From contig NC_134281.1 of NCBI RefSeq assembly GCF_949628215.1, positions 43,048,512-43,112,511 on the forward strand: a stretch of 64,000 nucleotides of DNA. The letters run 5' to 3'. The position numbers and the translations under genes were made by a program. Positions within the stretch are counted from its first letter, which is position 1, and each line of letters begins with the position of its first letter. The notes beneath the pieces were generated by a model. That model was not told the origin of the DNA and searched no databases. It saw only the letters and a list, made by a program, of their open reading frames with translations. The DNA comes from Phalacrocorax aristotelis (Eukaryota > Chordata > Aves > Suliformes > Phalacrocoracidae). Below, piece after piece: positions 1-12,153 of the stretch.

Positions 1-200
1 CAGCACACCCAGAGGAACCAGCCTGCATTTTTTGGAGGCTTCTGCCTTTTTGGAGGCTTGCTGGGGAACTAAAAAAATAATCTCCAATTTCCTGCTGCCA
101 CAGACAAGGCTGGGTGCTGGCCCAAATGTGGGTCAAGAGTGACACCCTGTGGACAAGTTACTCTTTTTCGTAACTCCTCCAGGATTTCTCTCCTGCTGCC

Positions 201-219
201 TTATTTATTTATTTATTTA
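201..219. repeat. (TTTA)n short tandem repeat
   Basis: Between four and five TTTA units are followed by a related TGTTTATTTATG, just outside the CpG-rich block. Confidence 0.85.
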
Positions 220-234
220 GCTGTTTATTTATGT

Positions 235-762
235 CGCCTCTGGCGTTATCCCCCCGCCCCCGCTTTGCTTGCACAACGCTCCCCGGGCCCCCGCCTTGCG
301 CGGGGGTTGCCCTGCAAGCCCCGCAGTGGGCCAGCTTTTCTCAGCCCCTGAACGTGAGGGGCTGAAGAGAGGGGCTCCAAATCCACGCACCACCACCCAC
401 TCCTTGTTTTGTTCCTTTTTGCTTTGCCCCCGTTTCGCGCGTGGTTTCATCCGCGCAGCTCAGCGAGGGGCTCCCGGCCCCGGCCCCGGCCCCGGCCCCG
501 GCCCCGCCGTCGCCCCCCGTAGCGGCTCAGCCCGGCTCCTCCAACGCGCAGCTCAGCAGCTGGAGCCGGGGGCGCTCCCGGGGCTCGTAAATCTACCGGC
601 TGCTCGCAAAATTTGGCAAGTATGAACCCAGGCTGTCTGTTAAACCGGGAGGGAAACTGCGTGGGCTGCCCCGCAGCCACCGCCGCGCCCTCCGTGCCCG
701 CCGCAGCTCCCCGAGACACCCGCGCAGGCGGAGGATTCCTGCATGAACGTGAGAACTCCTCA

Positions 763-765
<3 letters not shown>
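235..765. promoter_or_regulatory. CpG-rich promoter-like block
   Basis: CpG dinucleotides are dense here (for example CGCGCGTGG near 436 and the run from 480 to 730) in otherwise CpG-poor, AT-rich surroundings. This is what an unmethylated CpG-island promoter looks like in a vertebrate. No open frame has recognisable protein homology. It could be the first exon and promoter of a gene or lncRNA running off the left edge (minus strand), or of a + strand transcript. By human synteny (NFIA beyond C1orf87 from CYP2J2) an NFIA-side promoter is conceivable, but I see no NFIA coding exon. Confidence 0.5.
476..505. repeat. (GGCCCC)5 hexanucleotide repeat
   Basis: Five perfect GGCCCC units stand in tandem in the CpG-rich block. 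On the minus strand the unit is GGGGCC, which can form G-quadruplexes and R-loops. Confidence 0.95.

Positions 766-801
<36 letters not shown>
766..801. repeat. (CAA)12 trinucleotide repeat
   Basis: Twelve uninterrupted CAA units lie at the edge of the CpG-rich block. In one + frame they read as glutamine, but the surrounding frame (613-948) shows no homology, so I treat this as a microsatellite. Confidence 0.95.
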
Positions 802-810
802 CCACAAAAG

Positions 811-3800
811 AGTATTACAAGGACTGCTTTTCTTCTGGTCACTGTGATGGTGTCTTCAATTTCGGGTCTGTTGGGGTTGCACCACACTGTACTGATGGTC
901 TTGCTGTTATCCCCTAGGAGCAAAATCTGGTGTCCAGGAACAGGCTGATTGACACCAGCTGACAACCTGGAGAGGGTACAGCTCTATTTTAAGCAACAGA
1001 TAATTCAGTTTTATGTTGGTGAGAAATTCCTCATCACTCATTTAATTATGCAGGTCTAAAAGAAACCATGATGTTTTGGCAGGCCTGAGCGCTGGGAGTG
1101 GGAAAGAGCAGGGTGTCAAAATCCTTCCAAGAGTTTATGTCCTTTCTTACCCCCGGCAGTTTAACCTTGCCAAGTCTGCACAGACCTATAGATGTATATA
1201 TACACACATATATCCAAAAGCAGACACTGGATTAAGATACCTTAATACCCACAGAAGAAGCAAATATTAAAGCAGTTATTTTTTCCAGCTACATTTATAT
1301 GCCATCATTTACTCTACTTTAGCTGGTATAATTTAGGGCTTTCAGAAAACATAACTTCAGCTGCACCAACAACTATATGTTTTCGCTGAGAGAAGCTGCA
1401 GGTTTTGCCTGGACAGCCTATGCAGATTCTTTACCTTTTCCACTGTATGCAAAATCTTGACGAGGAAGAGGTGTCCTAGAGAAAAAGTAATTTTTTATGC
1501 CTTTGTGCCATTTTCAGCAATCTAGGACTGAGCATGCATTATTGTCCGATGAAAAGAAAGATATCAAGTCTCTTAATCCAGCTCTGGTACACTGTAGGAC
1601 AAGGTTAGGTCAAATAAATTGAAAGGGTGTGGTTTTTTCCAACCATATTCACGACCTACCATGTGTTGCATTCTAGCCCTTAAAATAACGAGGCTGCACC
1701 TGAGCAGGCATCAGAAGTGCTCAGAAGGTATCAGAAAAAAAAGTAGAAAATTTTCAAAAAATCTGCATCGTCCTGGGGACTTCCTAGTGAAGATCCACCA
1801 GGTAAGGAGTGTGAGACAAGAAGCTGCCGGTGGCTGAAGAGCAGGTTGGGTGGTTGGGTTGATTTCACCAAGCAAACAATGAAGGTCGTGGCAATGATAC
1901 TGCGCTGTGGAAAATGGAGGTTAGGGACCCAAAGTGAGCACAGGAAGCCAGGCACCATCTCTAAGATGTGGCAAAGCTGAAAAATTCCCTCTTGATTTTT
2001 AAGAGCCAAGGCCATGTCTTGGTGGGAAACGTTTCATCCCACGTCGTGCCTCCTCAGTTCAGATTAGGCCACTCAGCCCACAGAAAGGTGCCTTTGGGTG
2101 TCCCTTTTGGTCTTACCGCGTGGTGGGATGGTATGGCTGTGTGCCATGGAGGAGGTGATATGGTTCACCCCAAAGACGGCTGCAAATTGCAGGAAATTTA
2201 TTGCTCATTATCTTCATCATTGTATTGGATGGTCTTGGTAAAAATGTGCAGCCCCAAGTCAGCCTGGCACCAGGGGCTCAGGGGGGAGCTTCACCACTTG
2301 CTGCGCAACAGCTTAGCTACAACAACTGTTGGCAGAGTTAGAAACAGGGTCAGGCCATAGCAGTCCATTTTGGAATATATATTTGGTCAATTTGAGGTAA
2401 ATAAAATAACTGCACTGCCTAGTTTTCAAAGGATCATTTACTTTTTTGGAAAGTAGAGTATAATTTTGGAAAGTGTACAGACATCTTTCAGGATGAAGGG
2501 CTCCATGTGCAACAATCAAGTTTTTACCTTTTAATTAACAAATCTTTATAAAGAATTTCAATTCAGAATTACTAAACAAAGAAACTATACAAGCCCCAGA
2601 TGAGATCTAAACAGTTTCCAAAAAATATTTAAAAAGAGAAAAATACTGGGCCACATGTTTTTTTTCACATCTCTTGAGCCCATTTATTCCAGACATCTGA
2701 CATGCAATTCAAATTTCCAATAGTTTTAGGTAACTATGTCCAATACAGAAACTGCAGCCTTCAGCTAAGCCTCCCTACCTCCCAAATCAGTCTGGAAAAG
2801 CAGAGCACTTGCTGATACTCTGTATTTTCAGATTTGCAGAGCTTTGTTATGTGTGTGCCATATATACTTGGGTAGAGTTTTCTGGCTCTGTGCAATCCAT
2901 TTAGATATATTTCATAGACCTGTAGTCAGTGGTCACAGTCAGATAAATTATAGTTCCTAATGGAGAGCCTGTTTGTGCTTTCAAAGAGTAAAACCGCTAT
3001 AAAATTCATCTCTTCTTTTGAGATGCCTTTGGCGGCAGATGTTGCGTGGCAGTTCAGATGAGATGGAAGCAAAGGGCTTCTTGTGGATGAAGGACTAATG
3101 AGCTTTATTTCTGGCTGTGATACTTGGGCTGATTTCTTAGCCTGAGTGTTTGTATCTCAAAAGTAGAGATTAAACAGGGTCTTCATGACAGGCAAAGCCA
3201 AACTGTGATGGAAATCCTACATTCAGATATGGGAAAAAATGTCCTGCTGTGTGCTCTTTCCTCATTCCCTGCAGGAATCTCCTGGGTGAGGATTTAATGA
3301 TGTCTGGGAGGAGGCAGGTAAACCAGGTAAGGTGCCATTCCACACCACCCTTCTCACCTTACTCCCTAAAACCTGGGTCATCCAACCCCACAGACCCCAG
3401 CACCCTGGTCGAGCTTGTACAATGCCATTCCTGCAGAGGTTGACATCGAACGTCCTGTCTTCAAGGGCCCCAAGGAAATACTAGATGGCCAGGTGTTACT
3501 TCTAGGAGAGCTTGGCTGAACACAAACTATGGAGCAGATTCTCTGCTGCTAAACCCCAAAGTCAGCAGAGACTTTGTCAGCCTTCAGCAGTGAATCTTGT
3601 TTGGCTGGTAAGTGGCCATTACTTTATCCTGTAATCTCTCACTCATCTCATCTGTTTTTATCTTTCCAGTGGGAGCGCTTGTACGCGCTCACAAACTCTG
3701 CTATTGGGGGAAAAACAGGATTTGAAACAAACTTATTGCTGGTAATTTCTTTCAAATGAATCATGAATCGGAGGGGGCAGCAAGCGGTGGTGAAACATCT

Positions 3801-4441
3801 GTGCATCTGCAGCATAAAAGCAGCTTCTGACACTAGTGATCAGGGAAGAGGCCAAGAGTGGAGTTGGTTCTTGGTAGGGTTTAGGTACTGGGAACATGGG
3901 AGGGCAAAGGGGAGAGTTGGAAAAGTCACCTGAATCATATTGCTATCCCTTATGGTTTCCTGAGCATCTCCTCCTTTCTCCTTCATGCAGAGGTGACCTG
4001 AGCAGAATCAATATCCTGCCTTAAAAATAAAAAAGGAACAAAAGAGAGAACTAAGTGAATCACAACATTCTCAGCCAATGCCTGGTTTGGGTGATATTTA
4101 TGTCCTTCAAAACCAGCGGTGCCCATTGCCACAGCCCCATTGACTTGGGGGCACTTGTGCTGATCAGAAAACAAGTGGCCAGATTATGGTCCCCCAGTGG
4201 GAACACAGCAACAGACTTTCTTCAGCCCCTTTTTCTAGATATACGAGTACTGAGAAGTGAAGAGGGAAACGCTGAGTCTGCTGAAAACTGTTCAGATTCT
4301 TGTGGGTGTTTTGGAGGAGCTGATATACAATTATGAAGCCATTCTCTCTGCTGGCAAATTAACAGCTTAGAAAAAATACAACGGGGGGGGGGGGAAGTAA
4401 AAAGACGTGGAAATTCTGCTAATGAAACAGAACAATGAAAA
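811..4441. other. Non-coding stretch, no gene recognised
   Basis: Open frames are short and without homology. It holds a 12-G homopolymer at 4383-4394 and a 52-base pseudo-exon-like piece at 3275-3326 (good pyrimidine acceptor, two possible donors) that has no convincing coding content. Confidence 0.7.
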
Positions 4442-4530
4442 TCAAAGCTAAAGATGGAAGGAACTGAGTGGGCCCCATCCAGTTCATTGCCTGCTAGGCT
4501 GGATTTCTGCCTATAGTAATTTATGCCATA
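4442..4530 (+). mobile_element. Decayed CR1/L3-like LINE fragment
   Basis: The segment around AGATGGAAGGAACTGAGTGG and GCCCCATCCAGTTC resembles the 3' end of CR1/L3 elements (the ...GGAAGGGACC...CATCTAGTCCAACC pattern). It is short and heavily diverged. Confidence 0.45.
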
Positions 4531-4614
4531 GGCTTGGAAGTGAAAACAGATTTCATTTACTACTGAACAGTACTACTCTGTGTAGACAGAGTTCATGGCC
4601 TTGCAGCATTTCTG

Positions 4615-4760
4615 AGAAGGTATTGTGGGATTATTGCTCCCACTTCGCAGATGGGCATGGTAATGCTGCTTGAATTCTTAAATTTAGGCTCTGGTGATGG
4701 GAAATCTGAATTAGGAGTCGGGTGTCTGAGGGCTGTCCCTTGTCTCCTGCTGTCACACTG
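4615..4760 (-). mobile_element. MIR-like SINE fragment
   Basis: Read on the + strand, ATTATTGCTCCCACTTCGCA then GATGGGC recalls the reverse complement of the MIR core (ATTATCCCCATTTTACAGATG). The rest of the element is weakly recognisable. Confidence 0.4.
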
Positions 4761-5442
4761 CCTGGCCACCATAGGAAGTGTCATGACTGTAGAGGTCTCA
4801 GTGAATACTAGTGTTTGTGCATGCAGGGCTGTGCACAAAGATCACCCATTGCCCCAGGGGTTTGTCCCTCAAGGGTTTGATGGCAGAGTTGGACATAAGA
4901 TGCTCCTCCAATAGACAAAAGTCAACTTTCAGCTTTAACTACACTTTAAGGGAGAAAAGGAATCTGAGACTTTTGGCTTGCTTTTCTTTTTCATTAGTCT
5001 CACTAGTAGCAAGGAGAGCCCAAAGCCACAGCCTGCCCTACCAACAGACACTGGGGTGGCGGATGGTGGGTCCCTGCTTGCTCACATCACCACTGCTGCT
5101 ACAGGCACAACCTTCCTCAGAGAACTTTCTCTGTGAGAAATGCACACGTTCTGTTGTGAAATAGCAGAAAGCAGGTAAAATTAGTATTTGGAGAAAAGTT
5201 CCTATGGAAAAAACTATATGTTCCCCAAGAGCCAAATGAAAAAAAAACCCAACCACCCTTCAAACCCAGGCTTGCAGAGTCTGCTGTAATTTATGATATA
5301 CCATATGAATCTAACTATAGAACTTCATTTAAAAATTTTATAAAGACTGTAAATCTACAGTGAAATGTTCTAGGGACAATCTGCTGGCAGAAACCCACAC
5401 TCTGCACACTGACCTATGGGAGAACCAGTTTGTCAAGGGCTT

Positions 5443-5502
5443 GATCCGAAGCCTGCTGAAGACAATGGAAATACTCTCATTGACGTCAGTGGCTTTCAGA
5501 TC
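5443..5502. repeat. Imperfect inverted repeat with a central-arm CRE (TGACGTCA)
   Basis: GATCCGAAGCCTGCTGAAGA... at the left is mirrored by ...CAGTGGCTTTCAGATC at the right, giving arms of about 26 bases with mismatches. The wording is like the 'GATCC..AAGCC..TGAAGTCAATGG' palindromic pieces common as old repeats in reptile and bird genomes. A perfect TGACGTCA, the CREB/ATF consensus, lies in the right arm at 5481-5488. Confidence 0.6.
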
Positions 5503-6271
5503 AAAAAGCCCCCAAAGCCCAGCATGGAAAAACGAGTAGTAAGGAGAAGCAAACTGCTCTAATCAATAGACGCTGCTGTACGAAGGTCTTTAACAATAGC
5601 TTAATGGGCCATGATGAGCTGCTTTGGACACTTTTATTTTGTATTGTATGTATCTTATAATCTTTCTCCTGAAACTTTTAATGGAATTTATCTCACTGGA
5701 GAATTTGGAAGAACATCTGCTGCAAATGATGGGTAAAGACATAAGCTGTTGTGGGTGGGGTGAGCCTCAGGAGGTTCACAGTTTGGGTTTGGCTTCTGCT
5801 TCAGATTCTTATCTGAACTATACAGATCTCCTGTGGCTGCAAAAATTGGACTGGAAATCACAAGAGTACGAGACTTCTTGTGAGATTTCCAGCACTTTTC
5901 TTATGGTTTTGACTGAACACCAGATGTGGAAAAAATATTTAACAAAACTGGATACAGTTTTTTCATGTCTGGTTCTAAAAAGGGATGAAGGTTCAGGATT
6001 CTAATTTTATCCTTTCCAGTTTCACTCCTTGGTAAGATTCAGTTGTAGTTTAAAAATAAATGCAATTTAAACCCAAAATGTAGCTATTGCAGTCAGTCCC
6101 CAAAGAATCGTTCAAGTAGATGAAACTCTAAACATTACATTGACCATGAGCAGAATTAAAACCTTATGCCTTTGGCAAGTGGAGTGCAAAGAATGAATAG
6201 GGTGAACGGTGACCATTAGGAAACATTCACTCATATTCTTTCCCTTCAAAGATCATTTTTATCTGCTTTCC

Positions 6272-6289
6272 ATGCAAATGTATTTGCAT
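6272..6289. promoter_or_regulatory. Inverted octamer pair (POU-type site)
   Basis: ATGCAAAT (6272-6279) and its reverse complement ATTTGCAT (6282-6289) are separated by two bases. The octamer is the classical binding site of OCT/POU proteins. A TCF-like TTCAAAG lies about 25 bases upstream (near 6245). The surrounding 6230-6430 is AT-rich and repeat-free, as in conserved non-coding elements. Confidence 0.5.
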
Positions 6290-7979
6290 TTTTTACCCTT
6301 TCCTGCCTGCTCCCATCAAACAACCAAGCTCGTAGGCTTCACCTAACACAAATATTTTTAAGAATACTAGGGCAATTGTGCTTCCCACATGGAAATTTTA
6401 AATTTTGCACCTGACTGCAAAATCTCCTGTTCATCAAATAGACTTTGCAGGCTGCTTACTCAAAGTCTACATTACCTTTTGGGCGTAATGCCAGTACCAG
6501 GATGTTGAGTCACAAACCAATGACAAATTCTTCTAATCCTTATGTTCTGTATGTTCTTTGTAGACAACTCACAGCTAGAAAGGAGGGTCACTTCATTAGG
6601 TGGTGTACTCTAATTGTATCACCTATTCATGCTTGCTTTTAAACAGGTGGTCTTCCATCAGAGAGGGAAAGAAAAGGTATTTTTTTGAAGCCAAATAGTG
6701 AGGATAGGTTAAGGGAGCTCTTAAGTCACAGGAAGGTTTCATGACATGTGTAGGCATCTTTGGATGATAGGAAGTGGCCTGAAGTGAAGTGAATAATGTG
6801 TCTCAAAGGATTTGGATCACAAATGTTGGGAGCAAAGCTGACTAACACAAAATCAAACGAATCAAACAAGGAAAAAGTTTAAAAGTGGTTGTGTTGGCGA
6901 TGACCTCACTTACTTGAATACTTTATCAGTCATGATTGCCTCTGAAGAATTTTTTTTTGTTTCCGTTTGGGACATCAAGTTTGTCCCTGTGTGTTACATA
7001 AAGGCCAGGCTGAACGGAAACTGAGCTGGTGTATCTTTTAAACTCATTTGGTGCGTAGTCTCACATGAAAACCAAACAGGACTGATGAAAAGGCAGGGTA
7101 CTATCCCATCCAGAAGCTGTGGAGCAGTGAACCATAGCTCTCACACCTGAGGAGACTGACTAGAACTCGCTGTGTCTTGTCATTTTGCTGAATTTTTGGC
7201 AATATTGGGGTGTTTTCTTCAAAGATCTAGAGCCAAGCCTCCTGTGAACCTCCACTGTCATTTAACAAACAGGAAATAAACCAATTAATAATGGCAAGAA
7301 ACTACTCTGAACTGTGGACACTGCCGCTGGAAGAGGACAGGGAAGAAAAACCCAAGTTTGTTTTTAATCCTATTAATTTTGGAGGAAGGAGGGCCTCTGG
7401 TGAGCTTTGAAAAATTTTATAGATGTCTCTTCGGGCCTGGGGAAGGAGCGGTTTTCTGAGCGAGACGTGCCAAGACCCTGTCAGTGCCTCTGCTCCTGCC
7501 AGAGATGGGGCTCCTAGCCCTGCCGGGCATAGGGCAGCTTTTGTGCCGGGGGGAGGCAGCTTCCTTGGGAGCTGGTGGCTGCATGTGCACAGAGAGGTGA
7601 AATCATGCTGCTTCTTTGTAGAGGTCTAGGAAATGTCCACCGGGATGGACCCTCCAAGAAAAATACTGGTTTTTTGAAATGCAGCTTGGGAGAGCGCTAA
7701 AAAGGGCGGCAGAAAAGGGTAAGGAGGGGAGGGAAGAGCCCTCCCACTGCTCTCCCCAAGCTCTGCTTGCAGAGCCATACCTCCAGCCCATGTGGAAATA
7801 GTTACCTCCAAATAACACATCCTGCGGGACTATTTCTAGTCATTTCACAGAAGCCTTATTAAAAAATAGAGACTTTATTAACCTGAGATTCAGGGACCTG
7901 AATTCATGATAGAAGCTGTAAACTCTCAGCCTATGGTTTGGTTTTACAAGGACGATTTGAGGGTTGGAAAAGGAAATCT

Positions 7980-8397
7980 TGTGGAGAGAGGCTTAAGGAG
8001 CTCAATTTGGTGAACTTAGCAAAAAAGCAGATCATGCAGCGACCTGACTGTGCAGTAAATGCCTTTGGAGGAAAAAAATACCATGTACAAAAGGGCTTTA
8101 TACTCTAATGGGGGAAAACATAACTAGATGCAATGGCTGGAAATTTAAGACAGGCAAAATCGAGACATTGGGAAGGGAGAGGGGGCTGACTGCTGGGGAC
8201 AGACTGTTGAAGGGGGCTGGGGATTTGTCATCCTTTTGCATCTTGAAATCAGAACTGGAGGCCAGCCCAGATGACTTTGGTGAAACATATAGTAGTAGGC
8301 TCAATTAGCGAGTGAATGTGTGAAATTATTTTCTTGGGGATTTATACTGAGCATTAAATTAGATGTTCTGAATTGTCCCTTGCAGCCTTAAAAATGG
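7980..8397 (+). mobile_element. Ancient CR1 LINE 3' fragment
   Basis: The order of phrases matches the 3' end of old amniote CR1 elements: GGAGAGAGGCTTAAGGAGCT, then GCGACCTGACTG, ...CATAACTAGATGCAATGGCT and GGAAATTTAAG, and near the end GAAATTATTTTCTTGGGGA, TTAGATG and TTGTCCCTTGCAGCCTTAAA. All reading frames are broken, so only a decayed fragment remains. Confidence 0.8.
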
Positions 8398-11300
8398 AGG
8401 AAAGATGCCAGAAAAGGAGCTAGATACCTGAATTCTACAAAATTGCAATTGCTGGGGCCTGTGGGCCTCCTTGGAAATGCTGTAAGTGAAAGAAGTGAGC
8501 ACTGGGCTTATGGAGGGATAGACAGAATGATGCACGCCATCACATGCTGTTAGCACAAGCCCATTTGTAGCTGGTTTTCCTTCTTGCCCCCCCCACCATG
8601 CTTTTTTTTTTTTTAATTTTTTTTAAACTAAAAATATATCCTCAGAGACATTAGTCACTCTGCCCACATATTAATAAATTGCATAATGATGCCACCAAGC
8701 ATCCAAAAACCCTTCAAACTGTTATATATTATTTCTTTCAATAATACTCTAAAAGGCCAGTGAGGCTTAATGGAGCCACATGGTATTGTATTTAATCCAG
8801 AAATCTGGAACTGTCTAAAATCTCATATATAAATTAAGATAATATACAATATGTTTTTTCATTTAATTTGGTTCTCCCCATTTGGGTAGGCTATAATTCC
8901 ATAGGGCTGTGTCTTTTGCAGGAGATTTTTGTCCTCCGAATCTTAGATTTGTAATGTTGCTCTCACTTTTAATTGCTCAGGGCTGTTCTCCATAATAGCT
9001 CAGACAATACTTTGCCAGCCAAAGGAAAGTTTAATAGAACCACAGTTTAACTGGGAAAAGTTTAAAAATTCTGCAAGTTACAAGAGGTTTCCTGGGACTT
9101 TTCCTTACGGCCTCTCACACACAACTCCTTTTGCATGCTCCTGAGAATCTCACTGCTGTGCAATGGAGAAGGTGAACTCTGTTGAGCGAATAATACTGTT
9201 CTGCAAGTGTCTCCTTCAGTCTACGTGGACTCAGGTGGGTATCTGGCATTTACACATACGAATTTTTAGGAGTTGAGGAGCTATTGAGTGAAGAAACCCA
9301 AATCCAAATACAATTGTTTCATAGGCTGGAAAAATGTAAAGGCTTTAGATTTGGGTTTTGGGCATGAGGCTTGTTTTCATAAGTGTCATCTCTGAACAGG
9401 TCCATCTCTGCTGTGCAGAAGGTGGCAGGGAGTATTTCACATAGTCTGGCAAGTCATGGCAGAACGTCACAGGCTGTAAGCTACAAAGGAGTCAATAAAT
9501 GCTACCTCTTCCTCCTCTTTCCTTTCATCCCAAGTTCCCTTCATGCTTTCAGAAGGGATCACTGGTGATCACTGTGCCAGGGTGGAACAAGGCTGTGAAA
9601 CAGGAACTGTGTAGGCCAGGACCAAAATTCATGTATCTTTTTTTTCAACTCTTAAAATCCGTAAACCCAGTGACCCAAAAAATGCAAACCCATTTGCTGG
9701 GTTTAGAGCTAAAGTGCTTAAAAAGATGGAGGGAGAAAAATATGTGTTCTTGGGTATATTCTGCTCTGCAGTTTGACATCCTGCAGGAGAAGAAAGCCAG
9801 GTGTGGAAACAAACTGAGTGAGATGATTTCATGTGGGGTCAGTGGAGTAGACAAAATGGAGGTGCTGAAATCTGGGGCATACCTTTCGTTTGAGAGAATG
9901 TGTAGGAGAATTAAACACATTGTGGAAAGTAAGAGGCCTGTGCATTACGAGTGAACAGCTTTGAATCATATGAGCCCAGGTTTTGGCTGATCATGTGAAT
10001 AAAACCTCTTTCAGGCTTAAATACTTCTGTTTGTCATTTCTGCGGGTTTTTTTCAGTTGTCTTTGAATTTTCCTTGGCTTCATCAGGCCTAGAGCTGACC
10101 TTGGACAGAAATATTCTCAAGGCTATAATCTGGTTTTGACAAACTTATGGTACAAGCAGGGTGTATGGAGGCCCTATGCTCTCCCCATGTCCACAGAACT
10201 GATCCAGTTTGGGAAAGCTGTGTGATAGATGCTTATTATATTTACAACTCTCCTTATTCTCTTTCACTCCTTTCCCAATGCCCTGCTCACGAGAAATGCA
10301 GTCTACAGCTTTCTCATCCCTCAGTGGAGTATGGGCAAAGTTGCTTGGCTTGCGTGTCCTAAAGCCACTCCAGACTGGGCTCTGCATCACTGCTGCTGCA
10401 CAGATATCAAACTGCAATAGTGGTAAGCATTTCTACATGCTTTATATAATACAAGATTTGTCAGACTGAGACTTTCCCCCTAGAAGTATCTGGGTGATAT
10501 AACCAGACCTGTGTTGGTCTTCTTACAAACTCCGGCATGGAGAGCAGCTTGGGTCACAGAAGGATGCACTGCATGGGAAGATTATCCACGACACCATGAA
10601 ATTTCATAAACAGCAACTGTAAAGAGAAAAACAGAGTGAGCATGGGCCCTTGAGGCCATTGCAGCCCCATAGCCTCTGCCCAGAAGGCACACAGGAGGGT
10701 ATTACACACCTTCCTCACCACCTCTGTCCTCTCCTGGGTCCTCTGGGACCCACAGTGAAAGACCAAGTTTGCTCTTGGGGCACTGGTCCAGCACTCATAA
10801 AATGTTATTGTAAGGGGCAAGTGAAAATTTATTCATTTTGAGCAGGAGGGCAAGGTAATTTTCTTGCATCCAGTAATTCCCTCATTTTTTATTGGTGGTG
10901 TTATAGACCAGCTTCTCCGAGGTGCTGGGACTTTGCCTATATTGCATCCTTGTTCCCATCCGGTTCCAACAATAAAACCCTCCTGTTTTTTGATCTCTGG
11001 CTTTCATGCTTGCTGACACACTCTGGAAAATTTAAGAAGGGTGCAAGGAATGGGTTAGTCACACTTGTTAATATTTATCCCGTTACAGAAGGAGCAGGGC
11101 TGACCTCGGGCTTTGGAGAATAGTTATGAGAACGATTCTACCCAGCTGAAACAAAATCTGCATGCAAAGCTCGTTTGGTGCCTGGAAAGAGCTAGAAGGA
11201 AATAAAGGTCTTAAATGATATATTTCCGTAGTTAACGTTTTGTCCTGTTTACAGAATCTCACCAGAATACTGGGGGTTTTGTTTTGTTCATATGTTTTTC

Positions 11301-12086
11301 ATAAGGATAAATATCCATGCAGTTTAAACATTTTCATTAGATTCAGACAAGGAGGAGGATATGGGGCTATTTTTTTCTTTAATTGTTGATCTCTCTTTTT
11401 TTTTAATGGTCATTTCTTCAAACACTCTTCAGAAATAGAAAGTCAGGTAAATCAAAGAGATGGGGAAAGTGATTTTCTTTAATTATTCTTAGAGCAATTT
11501 TGAGTAATGTAGGCTAAATTAGAAAAAAAATACAAGCAAGATATTTTGGCTGGGAAGTATGTGTAATGTATGAACAGCAGGAAAAAAACCCTTTCCCTTC
11601 TAAATAGAAAATCTTTGAAAGTAACAGGGGGAAACTGATGGGAAGGGCTGAAGTCCATATATTCCCACCTCCTCCGCCTTGTGCTCTCTTAAAGGTGAGC
11701 TGCAAAATGCAAAAGAGAAACGTGTTAAATTCAGATGACTCGCTCGGGTGTCAGGAAGTGGCTCGAACAACCACACACTCTTCCCCTGAAATCTGTTTTT
11801 TTGCTGTGGTGGTTTCTGCCTCCAGGCGGGAGCGCAGCCACTTGTCCACCCGAGCAGCACCCTGAGACCCCCGCCAGGGCTTGCAGGGAGCCAAGACTTT
11901 CTGGGAGGATTTTCCAGAGAGTAAGAAAGGAGGAGAATTTTAGGAAATGTATTCCTGTGCTAAACACCCTGGCTACAGGAGAAACGAGACAAGCTGTGAG
12001 GAATTGTGTCGTGAGCTTGTGTTGCTTTACTGTTCAGCTTTTGTCTGATCAATCCATCTTATTGTCATTCCCCTGCTCTGCTCTAG
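8398..12086. other. Non-coding stretch, no gene recognised
   Basis: 8640-8880 is AT-rich and looks like unique, possibly conserved, sequence. The 151-codon open frame at 9499-9954 has no recognisable homologue. Homopolymers occur near 8600-8630. Confidence 0.65.
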
Positions 12087-12153
12087 GTCTTCTTCAAGAA
12101 CCTGGTTCCTGGCATCCACGGTGTTGAGTACAGTGGCCACAGTACCCCAAAAT
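12087..12153 (+). other. Exon-like module A (67 nt), unidentified
   Basis: A long pyrimidine tract ending CTGCTCTGCTCTAG (to 12086) is followed by 67 bases open in one frame (VFFKNLVPGIHGVEY...) and then a strong donor GTGAGT at 12154. I recognise no protein. It could be a non-coding RNA exon, an exon of an unrecognised gene, or a chance pseudo-exon. Confidence 0.3.

Larger units (their letters stand above)
4771..7979. other. Non-coding stretch, no gene recognised
   Basis: The longest open frame (5624-6004) has no recognisable domain or homologue. The interval contains an inverted repeat with a CRE (5443-5502) and a paired octamer motif (6272-6289), listed separately. Confidence 0.7.

Noticed and set aside
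613..948. Open frame with a 12-glutamine tract
   Set aside because: The glutamines are the (CAA)12 microsatellite; the flanks show no protein homology and overlap a CpG-rich promoter-like block.
447..965. 172-codon minus-strand open frame
   Set aside because: It is low-complexity Arg/Gly and Cys translation of GGCCCC and CAA repeats in GC-rich DNA, where stop codons are rare by composition.
3275..3326. Pseudo-exon with a good acceptor and two donors
   Set aside because: Only 52 bases, no persuasive coding frame, and such combinations are common by chance.
5624..6004. 126-codon + strand open frame starting with a hydrophobic segment
   Set aside because: No recognisable domain or splice context; the hydrophobic start is just T-rich DNA.
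9499..9954. 151-codon + strand open frame
   Set aside because: No recognised family and no flanking exon or promoter signs; length alone is not convincing in 64 kb.
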